Below, in pieces: positions 16,183-23,600 of a DNA stretch of 32,009 nucleotides (positions within the stretch are counted from its first letter, which is position 1; each line of letters starts with the position of its first letter). Under the pieces are notes generated by a model. That model was not told the DNA's origin. It was given only the letters and a program-made list of their open reading frames with translations, and searched no databases. A program made the position numbers and the translations under genes. Location of the stretch: contig NZ_SSDJ01000040.1 of NCBI RefSeq assembly GCF_004794465.1, forward strand, positions 1 to 32,009, in the 5' to 3' direction. Source of the stretch: Microbacterium sp. K24. GTDB lineage: Bacteria > Actinomycetota > Actinomycetes > Actinomycetales > Microbacteriaceae.

Positions 16183-16569
16183 ATGGACGAGAACATGGAC
16201 AGCACTCCGCACCCGCAGGATCCCGCCGAAGGCGCCACGGGCGTCGACGGGTCGACCGAGAACGAAGGCCACCAGGGCGGCGATGACGGCGCCATCCAGG
16301 GCGACGCCGATCGTGGCGAATCCACCGGCGGCGCCATCCAGGGCGACGCGGGATCGGACCGCGAGGACTCCGGCGACGGCGAAGGCGGCGCGATCCAGGG
16401 CGACAGCTCCCGCGGCGAATCCACCGGCGGCGCCATCCAGGGCAGCGCAGGAGCGGACCACGAGGCACCGCTCGGCGGCGACGAGACGACCGAGGATCAA
16501 CTCCAGGCCGACAACGCCGCCGAAGAGGACACGCTGAAGACCCTCGACCCGGACTCTCCGCCCGCCTGA
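16183..16569 (+). CDS. Small acidic low-complexity protein with four AIQGD repeats
   Basis: 128 residues, strongly acidic, rich in Gly, Asp, Glu, Ser and Thr, with no signal peptide, membrane segment or recognisable domain. Four repeats start with (G/D)GAIQG and are separated by 14-19 residues of the type DADRGESTG, DAGSDREDSGDGEG and DSSRGESTG. The whole protein is probably disordered. I do not recognise a family. The start at 16183 (MDENMDSTPHPQDP) is preferred over an in-frame ATG 16 codons upstream because a well-spaced promoter ends 6 nt before it. GC-rich codon use and the promoter suggest a real gene rather than noise. Its function is unknown. Confidence 0.7.
   Translation: MDENMDSTPHPQDPAEGATGVDGSTENEGHQGGDDGAIQGDADRGESTGGAIQGDAGSDREDSGDGEGGAIQGDSSRGESTGGAIQGSAGADHEAPLGGDETTEDQLQADNAAEEDTLKTLDPDSPPA
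16288..16450 (+). repeat. In-frame coding repeats encoding GAIQGD units
   Basis: Four near-copies of GGCGCCATCCAGGGCGAC begin near 16288, 16330, 16387 and 16430, and the intervening GGCGAATCCACCGGC is also repeated. The copies are imperfect at third positions, which suggests an older duplication kept under protein-level selection. Confidence 0.8.
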
Positions 16570-16591
16570 GTCACCCCATCTGAATCATCTC

Positions 16592-16675
16592 TGCCGAGCC
16601 ACCCCCTTCTGTGCGAGCGGCCCCCTTGCGGGCGTCCACAAGAGGGCCGCTCGCGCACAGAGGGGTGGTTCGGCA
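16592..16675. terminator. Long palindrome between convergent genes, probable bidirectional terminator
   Basis: Arms at 16592-16628 and 16639-16675 pair over about 35 positions with a 10-nt loop, small bulges and G-T pairs. The arms begin TGCCGAGCCACCCCC and end TGGTTCGGCA. It lies between the stop at 16569 and the converging rocD stop at 16695, where a two-way terminator is expected. No T-tract follows, which is common in this group. The length is well beyond an ordinary terminator, so a mobile palindromic repeat is an alternative. Confidence 0.65.
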
Positions 16676-16694
16676 CGCGCTGGAACGTGCGAGG

Positions 16695-17894
16695 TCAGGC
16701 CTCGAGAACCAGCTTGAGCTGCTCGACGGCCCAGTCAAGCTCCGTCGCGCGGATCACCAGCGGCGGAGCGATGCGGATGGTCTGACCGTGGGTGTCCTTC
16801 ACGAGCACACCGCGCGCGAGCAGCTTCTCGGCGATCTCGCGTCCGGTGCCCTTGGCCGGATCGATGTCGACGCCCGCCCACAGCCCCGCGAGACGGACGG
16901 CCGTGACGCCGTGGCCGATCAGCGGCTCCAGCGCCTGGCCGAGGTGCTCACCGAGCGCGCGGGCGCGCTCCTGGAACTCCCCCGACTCGAGCATCTCGAC
17001 CACACGCAGGCCGACCGCCGCGGCGAGCGGGTTGCCGCCGAACGTCGAGCCGTGCTCACCCGGGCGGATGACGCCGAGCACGTCGGCGTTGCCGACCACG
17101 GCGGAGACGGGGAGGATGCCGCCGCCGAGCGCCTTGCCCAGCACGTACAGATCCGGGACCACGCCCTCGCGATCGCACGCGAACGTCTCGCCGACGCGGC
17201 CGAGGCCGGACTGGATCTCGTCGGCGATGAAGAGCACTCCTCTTTCGTCGCAGATCTCGCGGATCCGGCGGAGGTAGCCCTCCGGCGGGATCACGACGCC
17301 GGCCTCGCCCTGGATCGGCTCGATGAGCACGGCTGCCGTGTCGTCGGTGATCGCCGCCGCGATGGCATCCGCATCTCCGTACGGCACGATGTCGAAGCCC
17401 GGCGTGTACGGACCGAATCCGTCGCGCGCCGACTCGTCGTCGCTGAAGCTGACGATCGTGGTCGTGCGGCCGTGGAAGTTGCCGGCCGCGACGATGATGC
17501 GCGCGCGGCCGTTCGCGATGCCCTTCACCCGGTAGCCCCAGGCGCGGGCGACCTTGATGCCGGTCTCGACGGCCTCGGCGCCCGTGTTCATCGGCAGCAC
17601 CATGTCCTTGCCCGCGAGACGGGCGAGGGCGGCGGCGAACGGCTCGAGGCGGTCGCTCTGGAACGCGCGGCTGATGAGCGTGACGCGTCCGAGCTGCTCG
17701 GTGAGAGCCGCGACGAGAGCCGGATGCCGGTGGCCGAAGTTCACGGCCGAGTACGCCGCGAGCAGGTCGAGATACCGCTTGCCCTCGACGTCGGTGACCC
17801 AGGCGCCCTCACCCCGGGCGATGTTCACCGGGAGGGGGTGGTAGTTGTGCGCGACATGCGGCTCGGTCGCGGCGTCGACCTCGACGGACGTCAC
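16695..17894 (-). CDS. rocD: Ornithine aminotransferase
   Basis: 399 residues of class III PLP-dependent aminotransferase. The start is GTG 17894, overlapping the upstream TGA (GTGA). Seen: NYHPLPVNIARGEGAWVTD at the N-terminus, NTGAEAVETGIKVARAWGY (ornithine-type substrate region, ~103-121), FHGRTTTIVSFSDD, PLP-ring aspartate D225 (IADEIQSG) and Schiff-base lysine K254 (LGKALGGGILPVSAV). The enzyme converts ornithine and 2-oxoglutarate to glutamate semialdehyde (in equilibrium with P5C) and glutamate. It is coupled to a guanidine-modifying enzyme that would supply ornithine or a precursor. PutA, encoded 3 kb away on the same strand, can oxidise the P5C to glutamate. Confidence 0.93.
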   Translation of the reverse strand: MTSVEVDAATEPHVAHNYHPLPVNIARGEGAWVTDVEGKRYLDLLAAYSAVNFGHRHPALVAALTEQLGRVTLISRAFQSDRLEPFAAALARLAGKDMVLPMNTGAEAVETGIKVARAWGYRVKGIANGRARIIVAAGNFHGRTTTIVSFSDDESARDGFGPYTPGFDIVPYGDADAIAAAITDDTAAVLIEPIQGEAGVVIPPEGYLRRIREICDERGVLFIADEIQSGLGRVGETFACDREGVVPDLYVLGKALGGGILPVSAVVGNADVLGVIRPGEHGSTFGGNPLAAAVGLRVVEMLESGEFQERARALGEHLGQALEPLIGHGVTAVRLAGLWAGVDIDPAKGTGREIAEKLLARGVLVKDTHGQTIRIAPPLVIRATELDWAVEQLKLVLEA

Positions 17895-18787
17895 TTCGCA
17901 CCGCGCAGCTCGAGGGTGCAGCACTTGATGCCGCCGCCGCCGAGCAGCAGCTCGGACAGGTCGACCATGATCGGGTTATAGCCGCGCTCGCGCAGCTGCT
18001 GCTCGAAGCCCTTCGCCCGCGGCGAGATGACGACGTTGTAGCCGTCGCTCGCGGAGTTCAGGCCGAAGACCGAACCGTCCTCGTCCGACACGAGGATCGC
18101 CTCGGGGAATCGCTCCTCGAGGATCGCCCGGCTGGCGTCGTCGAAGGCGCCGGGGAGGTAGGCGATGTTGGCGCGCTCGGGCCCGCCGTTCTCCACGCCC
18201 TGCACCGGGTCGAGCACGGCGATCGCGGTGTCGAGGTGGTAGAAGCGCGGGTCGACGAGATTCAGCGACACGACCTCGCGGCCGAAGACCTCGCCGATCT
18301 CGCGGTGGCTGTCGCCCGTCGAGCGGAACCCGGTGCCGGCGAGGATGACGTCGCCGACGAGCAGGAAGTCGCCTTCGCCCTCGTTGACCTCTTCCGGGAT
18401 CACGGTGTCGTAGCCGGCCGCGCGGAACCAGTCGGCGAAGGCCGGAGCCTCGCCCTGGCGCTCGACGAAGCGGAACTTCGGCACGTAGGCGCGGCCGTCG
18501 ATGAGGAAGCCGCCGTTGGCCGTGTAGACCATGTCGGGGTAGCCCGCGAGCGGCTCGATGAGCTCGACCTCGTGACCCAGCTCGAGGTACAGATCGTGCA
18601 GCTTCTGCCACTGCGCGACGGCCTTGGCCGTGTCGGTCGGCTTGGACGGCTCCATCCACGGGTTGATGGAGTAGTTGACCGTGAAGTGCTCGGGGCTGCA
18701 CATCAGGTAGTGGCGGTGGTGCGCGGTGCGGACGGGTGCCGCGGTCGCGGTGGTCTCAGGCGTCGACAGCGTGTTTTCGAAAGACAA
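17891..18787 (-). CDS. Guanidine-group-modifying hydrolase (dimethylargininase / arginine deiminase-dihydrolase-like)
   Basis: 298 residues from TTG 18787, chosen because GAGGAG lies 4 nt upstream; a longer in-frame version lacks such a site. The GME-superfamily fold is indicated by MCSPEHFTVNYSINPWM near the N-terminus, DMVYTANGG, GEGDFLLVGD, RFYHLDTA (catalytic histidine region), and the C-terminal GGGGIKCCTLEL holding the nucleophilic cysteine (C289 or C290). Members hydrolyse dimethylarginine to citrulline, arginine to citrulline, or arginine directly to ornithine. The gene overlaps rocD by 4 bp. That arrangement would make most metabolic sense if the product were ornithine, but substrate specificity cannot be assigned with certainty. 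Annotation pipelines usually call this ddaH. Confidence 0.85.
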   Translation of the reverse strand: MSFENTLSTPETTATAAPVRTAHHRHYLMCSPEHFTVNYSINPWMEPSKPTDTAKAVAQWQKLHDLYLELGHEVELIEPLAGYPDMVYTANGGFLIDGRAYVPKFRFVERQGEAPAFADWFRAAGYDTVIPEEVNEGEGDFLLVGDVILAGTGFRSTGDSHREIGEVFGREVVSLNLVDPRFYHLDTAIAVLDPVQGVENGGPERANIAYLPGAFDDASRAILEERFPEAILVSDEDGSVFGLNSASDGYNVVISPRAKGFEQQLRERGYNPIMVDLSELLLGGGGIKCCTLELRGAK

Positions 18788-18937
18788 GATGCTCCTCGGA
18801 ACGATACGCGGCGGACTCTGTCCAGGGGCCCGGCGGTCCTTCGACCCGCCTCTCGTCAGAGAGGTTGCGGGGAAGATGCGACTCGAGCACGCCGTCACCC
18901 ATTCTGTCATCCGTCCCCTGTGCGAGGCCAGAGCGCC
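18788..18937 (-). promoter_or_regulatory. Intergenic region before the GME-rocD operon, with a short hairpin
   Basis: A perfect hairpin CCTCTC-GTCA-GAGAGG lies at 18849-18864, 73 bp beyond the stop of the MDR gene. It may terminate that operon or be an operator. A TATCGT box lies about 20 bp before the TTG start but has no -35 at proper spacing. No AsnC/Lrp gene, the usual arginine/proline regulator neighbour, is adjacent. Confidence 0.35.
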
Positions 18938-19945
18938 TCACGTGCCGCGCACGACCACCTTGCCGACGGTGTGCCCGGCTTCGATGTGCGCGAGAGCGGC
19001 CGCCCCCTCGGAGAACGGGTACTCGCGCTCGATGACCGCAGAGATGCGTCCTTCCGCCACGAGCTCCAGCAGTTTGGCGAGCACCTCCGGACGCGGCGTG
19101 GCGGCGAGCGGACGCACCCGGCGCGACCCGATCGAGACGAAGGCGGCCTTGATCATGCGCGGCACCGGACCCAGGACCGGTCCGCCGTCTCCGGTCACCA
19201 GCACCACCGTGCCTCCGGGTGCGACGAGCCGCTGCAGCTCGCGCAGCGGCATCCCTCCGGCGATGTCGATGACCGCGTCGAAGTGCTCGGCCGGAAGCCC
19301 GCCCAGCGGGGCGGTGCGGTGGTCGAGCGTGCGCACGGCGCCGAGATGCTCGACGAGCGGTGCGTTGCGGTCGCGGCACGTGGCCCAGACCTCGGCTCCG
19401 CGCAGCGCGGCGAGCTGCACCGCGAAGGTGCCGACGCCTCCGGATGCTCCGATGATCAGCACCCGCGGCGCGGCTCCCCCGCGCAGTCCCACCTCGGCGA
19501 GGTCGAGGGCCTGCCAGGCGGTGCCTCCGGCGACCGGAAGGCACGCGGCGACGCCCGGTTCGATGTCGGGCGGGATCGGGACGAGTCGCGCGGCGGGCAC
19601 CGTGACGTATTCGGCGAGTCCCCCTCCCCCGACCAGTTCGCCGACCACGTCTTCGCCCAGCTCGGCGCCGACGACATCAGGCCCGACGGCGACGACGGTG
19701 CCGGCGACCTCCATGCCGCGCACCGGATGCTTCGGCTTGGTGAGGCCGAACACCGGCCGGACGAGCAGCGGGTCCCCGAGCAGCAGCCGCACGTCTCCGG
19801 CGTTCAGGCCCGTGGCGAGCACACGCAGCACCACCTCGCCGCGACCGGGAACCGGCACCGGGATGGTCTGCCGGGTCACGCCGTCGGCGGGTCCGTAGGT
19901 CTCGCGTCGCCAGGCGCTCATGGTCGTGGTCTCGGTCGCGTTCAT
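18938..19945 (-). CDS. Zinc-free MDR-superfamily NAD(P)-dependent oxidoreductase (quinone reductase-like)
   Basis: 335 residues. GroES-like N-terminal domain with VLATGLNAGDVRLLLGDP and PVRGMEVAGTVVAVG (~74-88); Rossmann domain with the nucleotide-binding motif LIIGASGGVGTFAVQLAALRG (given here by its key residues G-A-S-G-G-V-G, ~165-171); and a closing segment HIEAGHTVGKVVVRG typical of quinone reductase/zeta-crystallin proteins. Structural zinc cysteines are absent. It probably reduces quinones or enones with NADPH. It follows the XRE regulator gene by 4 bp, as third gene of a small operon. The start at 19945 is preferred because GGAG lies upstream; the in-frame ATG at 19921 has none. Confidence 0.88.
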   Translation of the reverse strand: MNATETTTMSAWRRETYGPADGVTRQTIPVPVPGRGEVVLRVLATGLNAGDVRLLLGDPLLVRPVFGLTKPKHPVRGMEVAGTVVAVGPDVVGAELGEDVVGELVGGGGLAEYVTVPAARLVPIPPDIEPGVAACLPVAGGTAWQALDLAEVGLRGGAAPRVLIIGASGGVGTFAVQLAALRGAEVWATCRDRNAPLVEHLGAVRTLDHRTAPLGGLPAEHFDAVIDIAGGMPLRELQRLVAPGGTVVLVTGDGGPVLGPVPRMIKAAFVSIGSRRVRPLAATPRPEVLAKLLELVAEGRISAVIEREYPFSEGAAALAHIEAGHTVGKVVVRGT

Positions 19946-19949
19946 GGTG

Positions 19950-20165
19950 TCACTGCTCCGGATACTGGAAGAGGTCGTCGAGCCCGACGCCGAAGGCGCG
20001 GGCGATCTGGAAGGCGAGTTCGAGGGTCGGAGAGTACTTCTCCTGCTCGATCGCGATGAGGGTCTGCCGGGTCACGCCGATCGTGCGGGCGAGCTCGGCC
20101 TGGGTCATGCCGGTGGACTCGCGGTGAGCCCGGATGCTGTTGGAGACGAGGGTCGGCCTGACCAT
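19950..20165 (-). CDS. Small XRE-family DNA-binding protein
   Basis: 71 residues, almost entirely one Cro/CI helix-turn-helix: MTQAELARTIGVTRQTL (helices 2-3, ~20-36), then IEQEKYSPTLELAFQIARAF and GLDDLFQYPE. Small XRE proteins of this type commonly sit with a multi-pass membrane protein of the DUF2178-like class, as here: the start codon shares one base with the stop of the membrane-protein gene (TGATG). It probably represses its own operon through the paired operators at 20608-20673; that is inference from position and symmetry. No sensor domain is present, so the membrane protein could relay the signal. Confidence 0.9.
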   Translation of the reverse strand: MVRPTLVSNSIRAHRESTGMTQAELARTIGVTRQTLIAIEQEKYSPTLELAFQIARAFGVGLDDLFQYPEQ

Positions 20166-20599
20166 CAGACGAGCCCCCGCCGGTAGGCGATGACGCGGGC
20201 GATGCCGCCGACGAGCGCCGCCACTGCGAACCCGGCGTACATCGTGTTCGCGATCCAGAACACGTCGGCTCCGACGGCGCAGAGCGCGATCACGCCGAGC
20301 CCGGCGATCACGATGAACGCCTGCTCGACCCGTCCGCCCATGCGGCTGATGTCGCGGTCGCGGATGTCGGACCGGCCGACGCCGTCGGGGTCCTTCGCGC
20401 CGGCGATGATGCCCCAGACGATGCTGAGGATGATCACCGCGACGATGCTCGCGCCGATGACCCAGAGCATCAGCGGGAACCAGTCCACGTCGGTGAGCGG
20501 CCGTCCGGCGGCCTGGTGCAGCACGAGCACGACGTACACGACCATCGAGATCGGGCTGATGATCAGCCCCGCCCAGGCGTTCCGCTCTTCATAGACCAT
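20165..20599 (-). CDS. Four-helix membrane protein paired with XRE regulator (DUF2178-like)
   Basis: 144 residues starting at ATG 20599, 4 nt after GGAGG. Four hydrophobic segments are visible: ~8-27 (LIISPISMVVYVVLVLH), ~41-66 (FPLMLWVIGASIVAVIILSI), ~90-113 (AFIVIAGLGVIALCAVGADV) and ~116-137 (MYAGFAVAALVGGIARVIAY). Between the second and third lies a charged cytoplasmic-looking loop, AKDPDGVGRSDIRDRDISRM. Proteins of this size and layout frequently precede a small XRE protein in Firmicutes and Actinobacteria; their function is unknown. It is the first gene of the operon and lies directly behind the double-operator promoter. Confidence 0.85.
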   Translation of the reverse strand: MVYEERNAWAGLIISPISMVVYVVLVLHQAAGRPLTDVDWFPLMLWVIGASIVAVIILSIVWGIIAGAKDPDGVGRSDIRDRDISRMGGRVEQAFIVIAGLGVIALCAVGADVFWIANTMYAGFAVAALVGGIARVIAYRRGLV

Positions 20600-20607
20600 G
20601 ATGCCTC

Positions 20608-20673
20608 CATGTAAAAGATTCTTGACACGACAGTACGCCGCGGCCTCCACCCGTGTCAAGAATCTTTTACATG
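20608..20673 (-). promoter_or_regulatory. Promoter with two facing operator copies for the membrane protein-XRE-MDR operon
   Basis: Two identical 22-bp arms in inverted orientation (20608-20629 and 20652-20673) flank a 22-bp spacer. Each arm contains the imperfect palindrome TGTAAAAGATTCTTGACA. On the minus strand TTGACA (20654-20659), an 18-bp spacer and TACTGT (20630-20635) form a promoter: the upstream arm covers the -35 box and the downstream arm the expected transcription start and ribosome site. The arrangement fits tight repression by the operon's own XRE protein. As RNA read through from putA, whose stop is 1 bp away, the arms would form a 22-bp stem and may also terminate putA. Confidence 0.75.
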
Positions 20674-20674
20674 C

Positions 20675-23600
20675 TCAGATCACGTCGCTGAACCGTCCGT
20701 CGATGTTGCCGTAGCGATGGGCCGTGATGCTGATCGACTGTTCGTGCACGAAGGGCAGCAGCTCGATGCGCGCTGCCGCCGTGACCTCGCCGTCGTAGAC
20801 CGCCAGGTCGGGGTCCCCGCCGGATGCCGCTGCCAGAGCCGAGTGCGCGGCGGCGACGGCGTCGCGCCCTCCGACGAGCCGCACCCGGTTCCTCCCCGCC
20901 GGCGGACGGCGGTCGCCCTCCACCGGGTCCTCGTGGCGCAGCATCCGCTCCCGCCATTCGTCGGCGGTCTCGAGGAACACGACGGCGTCGAGATCTCCGA
21001 GTGCCCGACGCACCTCGGCCGGCAGTCCGACCGGCGTCGACAGGATGAAGCGCGCACCCGCCCGCACCCCCGCGATCACCACGCGCAGCAGATCCTGCAG
21101 GGTGGCGTCGTCGGTCGCGCGGATCTCGACGGGCACCGGCCGGTACCGGAAGAGGTTGCGTTCGATTCCGAGGCGCGACACATCGCGCACCTGTCCGAAC
21201 TCGCGATCCCAGGCGAGGGCGTCCGACAGCGCCGACCGCCGCAGCCATTCGAACTCCTCGTAGGCGAGCGCGGGCTGCGCCGACTCGATGAGCGCGGTGA
21301 TGCGGGAGTCGAGACCCCGCAGATGGAGCGTGCTGGATGCCGGTCCGCCCGGCCGTGAGCGCCAGGACCCGAGCCCGATGAGGTAGTTCGGGCCGCCGGC
21401 TTTGGCGCCGGGTCCGACCGACGAGCGCTTCCATCCGCCGAAGGGCTGCCGCTGCACGATCGCGCCGGTGATGCCGCGGTTGACGTAGAGGTTGCCCGCC
21501 TGCACGCGTTCGAGCCACTGCGCGAGATCGTCGGGATCCTGTGTGTGCAGACCGGCCGTGAGCCCGTAAGCGACCGCGTTCTGCAGCTCGATCGCCCGCT
21601 CGAGCGTCGGCGCGTGCATGATGCCGAGCACGGGGCCGAAGAACTCCTCGGTGTGGAAGCGGGACCCGGGCTGCACACCGACCCGGATGCCGGGGCGCCA
21701 GAGCCGTCCGCTGCCGTCGTCCCCCGGGTCGAGCACCGGTTCGATGAGCCACTGCTCGTCGCCTTCGAGCTCGTTCAGGGCCCAGGCGAGCTTGCCCTGC
21801 GGCTTCTCGATCACCGGTCCGATCTCGGCGAGCGGGTCGGTCGGCCAGCCGACGTGCAGGGAGCGGACGGCGTCCGCCAGCTGCCGGGCGAACCGCGGCG
21901 AGCGTCCGACCGGTCCCACCAGGATCGCGAGCGATGCCGCCGAGCACTTCTGCCCCGCGTGACCGAAGGCGCTCTTCACGAGGTCGGCGACCGCGAGGTC
22001 GAGATCGGCCGACGGTGTGATGATCATCGCGTTCTTGCCGCTGGTCTCGGCCAGCAGCGATAGATCGGGCCGCCAGGACCGGAACAGGGCCGCCGTGTCC
22101 CACGCGCCGGTGAGGATCACCCGGTCGATCGCCTCGTGCGTGATGAGCTGCCGACCGAGTTCGCCCTCGTCGATGTCGACCAGCGCGAGCACGTCGCGCG
22201 GGATGCCGGCCTGCCACAGCGCCTCGGCGATCAGGGCCGCGCACCGTCGCGCCTGCGGCGCCGGTTTGAAGACCACGCCGGAGCCGGCGGCGAGCGCCGC
22301 GAGCACTCCGCCGGCGGGGATCGCGAGGGGGAAGTTCCACGGCGGCGTCACGACCGTGACGCGCGCAGGCACGAAGGATGCTCCGGCGACGGCATCGAGC
22401 TCGCGGGCCTTCGCCGCGTAGTAGCGGGCGAAGTCCACGGCTTCGCTGACTTCGACATCGGCTTCGGCGAAGACCTTGCCGGTCTCGGATGCCGCGACCT
22501 CGATCAGCTCCCCGCGTCGGGATTCGAGCGCGGCCGCCGCCCGCAGCAGCACCTCGGCGCGCTCGGCGGCGGGACGGGACCCCCACGCGGGCGCGGCGTC
22601 GTGCACGCGACGCACGGTCTGCTCGAGGGCGGCCGGGTCGTCGATCCGTGCGGCGTGGAGAGTGGTGTTGCCGACGGTGGAACCGGGGATGCTGTCGCGC
22701 ACGGCGCGCGCCCAGTCGCGGTTGGCGGGGAGGGCGGGGTCGGTGTCGGCCGTGTTCGAGAAGCCGGGTGCGCCCCCGGCATCCTCCCCCACTTCCCTCG
22801 CGGAGTAGACGGCCGTCTCGAGGAAGCCTCCGCCTTCACTGTCATCCGAGCCGCGCGAGATACCGAGCACGGCTTTGGTGAGATCCGTCTCGGGGGCGGC
22901 AGCGGCGGGAGCCGGTCGCACCGACTCGTGCACAGGTGCGAGCCGGTCCTGCGTGCGGCGCGGGCCGATGCGGAGCGTCGGATCCGTCGACCGGTCGAGG
23001 GCGTCGAGGAAGCGGTCCTGCTCGCGCACGAACAGGCTCTCGTCCTCGTCGAGCCGGAAGGCGGCGGAGAGGAAGTTGTCGGCGGACGCGTTCTCCTCGA
23101 GCCGCCGCACCAGGTAGCTGATCGCCACGTCGAACTCCGCGGGCTCCACGACCGGCACGTAGAGCAGCACGGCGCCGACCTCGCGGGAGACGGCCTGCAC
23201 CTGGCCCTGCGCCATGCCCAGCAGCATCTCGAACTCGATCGCCCCGCGTACGCCGCGTTCGCCGGCGAGCAGCCAGGCGTAGGCGATGCCGAACAGGTTG
23301 TGACCGGCGATGCCGAGCCGGACGGCGGCGGTGCGCTCGGGCGTCAGCGCCCAGTCGAGGCAGCGCAGGTAGTTCGCATCGGTGTCGAGCTTGGTGTCGT
23401 AGGTCGCCGGGGTCCAGCCGTGCAGCTTCGCCTCGACGTGCTCCATCGCGAGGTTGGCGCCCTTCACGAGCCGCACCTTGATCGGCGCCCCGCCGTGGGC
23501 GACGCGATCCTGCGCCCACGCGGTGAGCTCCTGCAGCGCGGGCAGGGCGTCGGGCAGGTAGGCCTGCAGCACGATGCCGGCTTCGAGATCCGTCAGGCGC

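Noticed and set aside
16288..16450. Possible CRISPR-like or minisatellite array
   Set aside because: The repeats are in frame, imperfect at third positions and unequally spaced, and they encode a conserved peptide unit. No cas genes are present.
18849..18864. Definite terminator after the MDR gene
   Set aside because: A perfect but only 6-bp stem, 73 bp from the stop and without T-tract; recorded as a hairpin of uncertain role within the intergenic feature.
18236..20059. Plus-strand open frame across the GME, MDR and XRE genes
   Set aside because: It spans three well-supported minus-strand genes and their intergenic region and has no domain similarity.
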